From Klebsiella grimontii (GTDB lineage: Bacteria > Pseudomonadota > Gammaproteobacteria > Enterobacterales > Enterobacteriaceae), in assembly GCF_900200035.1 (NCBI RefSeq), contig NZ_FZTC01000022.1, positions 372,001 to 436,000 of the forward strand: a stretch of 64,000 nt of DNA, read 5' to 3'. The notes beneath the pieces are model-generated. The model was not told where the DNA came from, made no database searches, and was given only the letters and a program-made list of their open reading frames with translations. Of this stretch, positions 63,745-64,000 are shown piece by piece; the stretch's first letter is position 1, and every line of letters starts with the position of its first letter. The translations under genes were made by a program, and so were the position numbers.

Positions 63745-64000
63745 TTAGGGCGCAACGGTTAGCGGTCCGCTGGCCGCGCCGGTTGCCCGCCACTGCGGCA
63801 CGTACATTGACTCGACCTGCGGCTGCGGTACCTGATAAGTGCCCGGCGTCACCGCGCGCGCCAGATAAACCAGCGTCACCGGCTGGCCATCATTGATAGC
63901 CACCGCGGCGACGAAGCGATCGTCGCGAAACTCAATGTGCTGGATATCCGCCTGCTGCATCTGGTTAAGCAGATTCTGCACCGCTTCGCCATTTTCCTGC
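63745..64000 (-). CDS. yfhM: Alpha-2-macroglobulin-like YfhM, 3' end only
   Basis: Only the last 84 codons are in the window; the gene continues beyond 64000. The readable end (LVYLARAVTPGTYQVPQPQVESMYVPQWRATGAASG, last part) matches the C-terminus of bacterial alpha-2-macroglobulin, a large periplasmic lipoprotein that traps proteases and is usually paired with PBP1C for envelope repair. The stop at 63745-63747 abuts the pbpC start. No other domains can be judged here. Confidence 0.92.
   Translation of the reverse strand, partial: QENGEAVQNLLNQMQQADIQHIEFRDDRFVAAVAINDGQPVTLVYLARAVTPGTYQVPQPQVESMYVPQWRATGAASGPLTVAP

Overview
The window is chromosomal DNA of an enterobacterium. Gene content, order and protein similarity follow the E. 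coli K-12 tktB to yfhM segment (about 53-57 min) almost gene for gene. The extra loci point to the Klebsiella/Raoultella group: a bglK/phospho-beta-glucosidase pair, a protealysin/emfourin pair and a pectin-type carbohydrate cluster. The species cannot be fixed from this window. I recognised no tRNA, rRNA, CRISPR array, prophage or insertion sequence. One ERIC-type repeat lies beside ndk.

Layout. 1-9.3 kb: the 3' part of tktB, then ypfG, nudK and aegA on the minus strand, then the efflux pump gene acrD with a BaeR-type box. 9.3-19.3 kb: tiny ypfM, yffB-dapE-ypfN, the ypfJ-tmcA-ypfH operon, purC (PurR box), dapA-bamC, gcvR-bcp. 19.3-25.5 kb: perM, bepA-yfgD, hda (CTG start), upp-uraA. 25.5-27.9 kb: accessory bglK and a GH1 phospho-beta-glucosidase behind two AscG-like operators. 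28.1-29.8 kb: purMN. 29.8-35.8 kb: an accessory carbohydrate island inserted between purN and ppk, with a GH28 protein, a GPH-family symporter, a GH105 unsaturated-uronyl hydrolase and an unrecognised 557-residue protein. 36-41.9 kb: ppk-ppx and yfgF (perfect FNR box). 42.2-44.6 kb: yfgG and a divergent LysR/MFS pair. 44.8-49.4 kb: guaBA and xseA. 49.5-52.0 kb: a protealysin-like protease and its emfourin-like inhibitor, yfgJ, and two small envelope proteins made of TonB-like and TolA-like C-terminal domains. 52.2-64 kb: the rlmN-rodZ-ispG-hisS-yfgM-bamB-der series, ndk, pbpC and the 3' end of yfhM.

How the genes fit together. The backbone combines purine synthesis (purC, purMN, guaBA with three PurR-type operators), lysine/cell-wall precursor synthesis (dapA, dapE), outer-membrane assembly (bamB, bamC, bepA, yfgM), cell shape (rodZ, pbpC) and polyphosphate turnover (ppk-ppx). 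The purN/ppk island looks like an intracellular route for imported, already depolymerised pectin-type oligosaccharides. A symporter brings them in, GH105 removes the unsaturated uronic acid end, GH28 trims galacturonosyl-type residues, and the 557-residue protein has features of a distant GH67-like (alpha-glucuronidase-type) barrel. This island, the AscG-like operator pair at bglK, and the TonB/TolA-domain pair are the least ordinary parts of the window.
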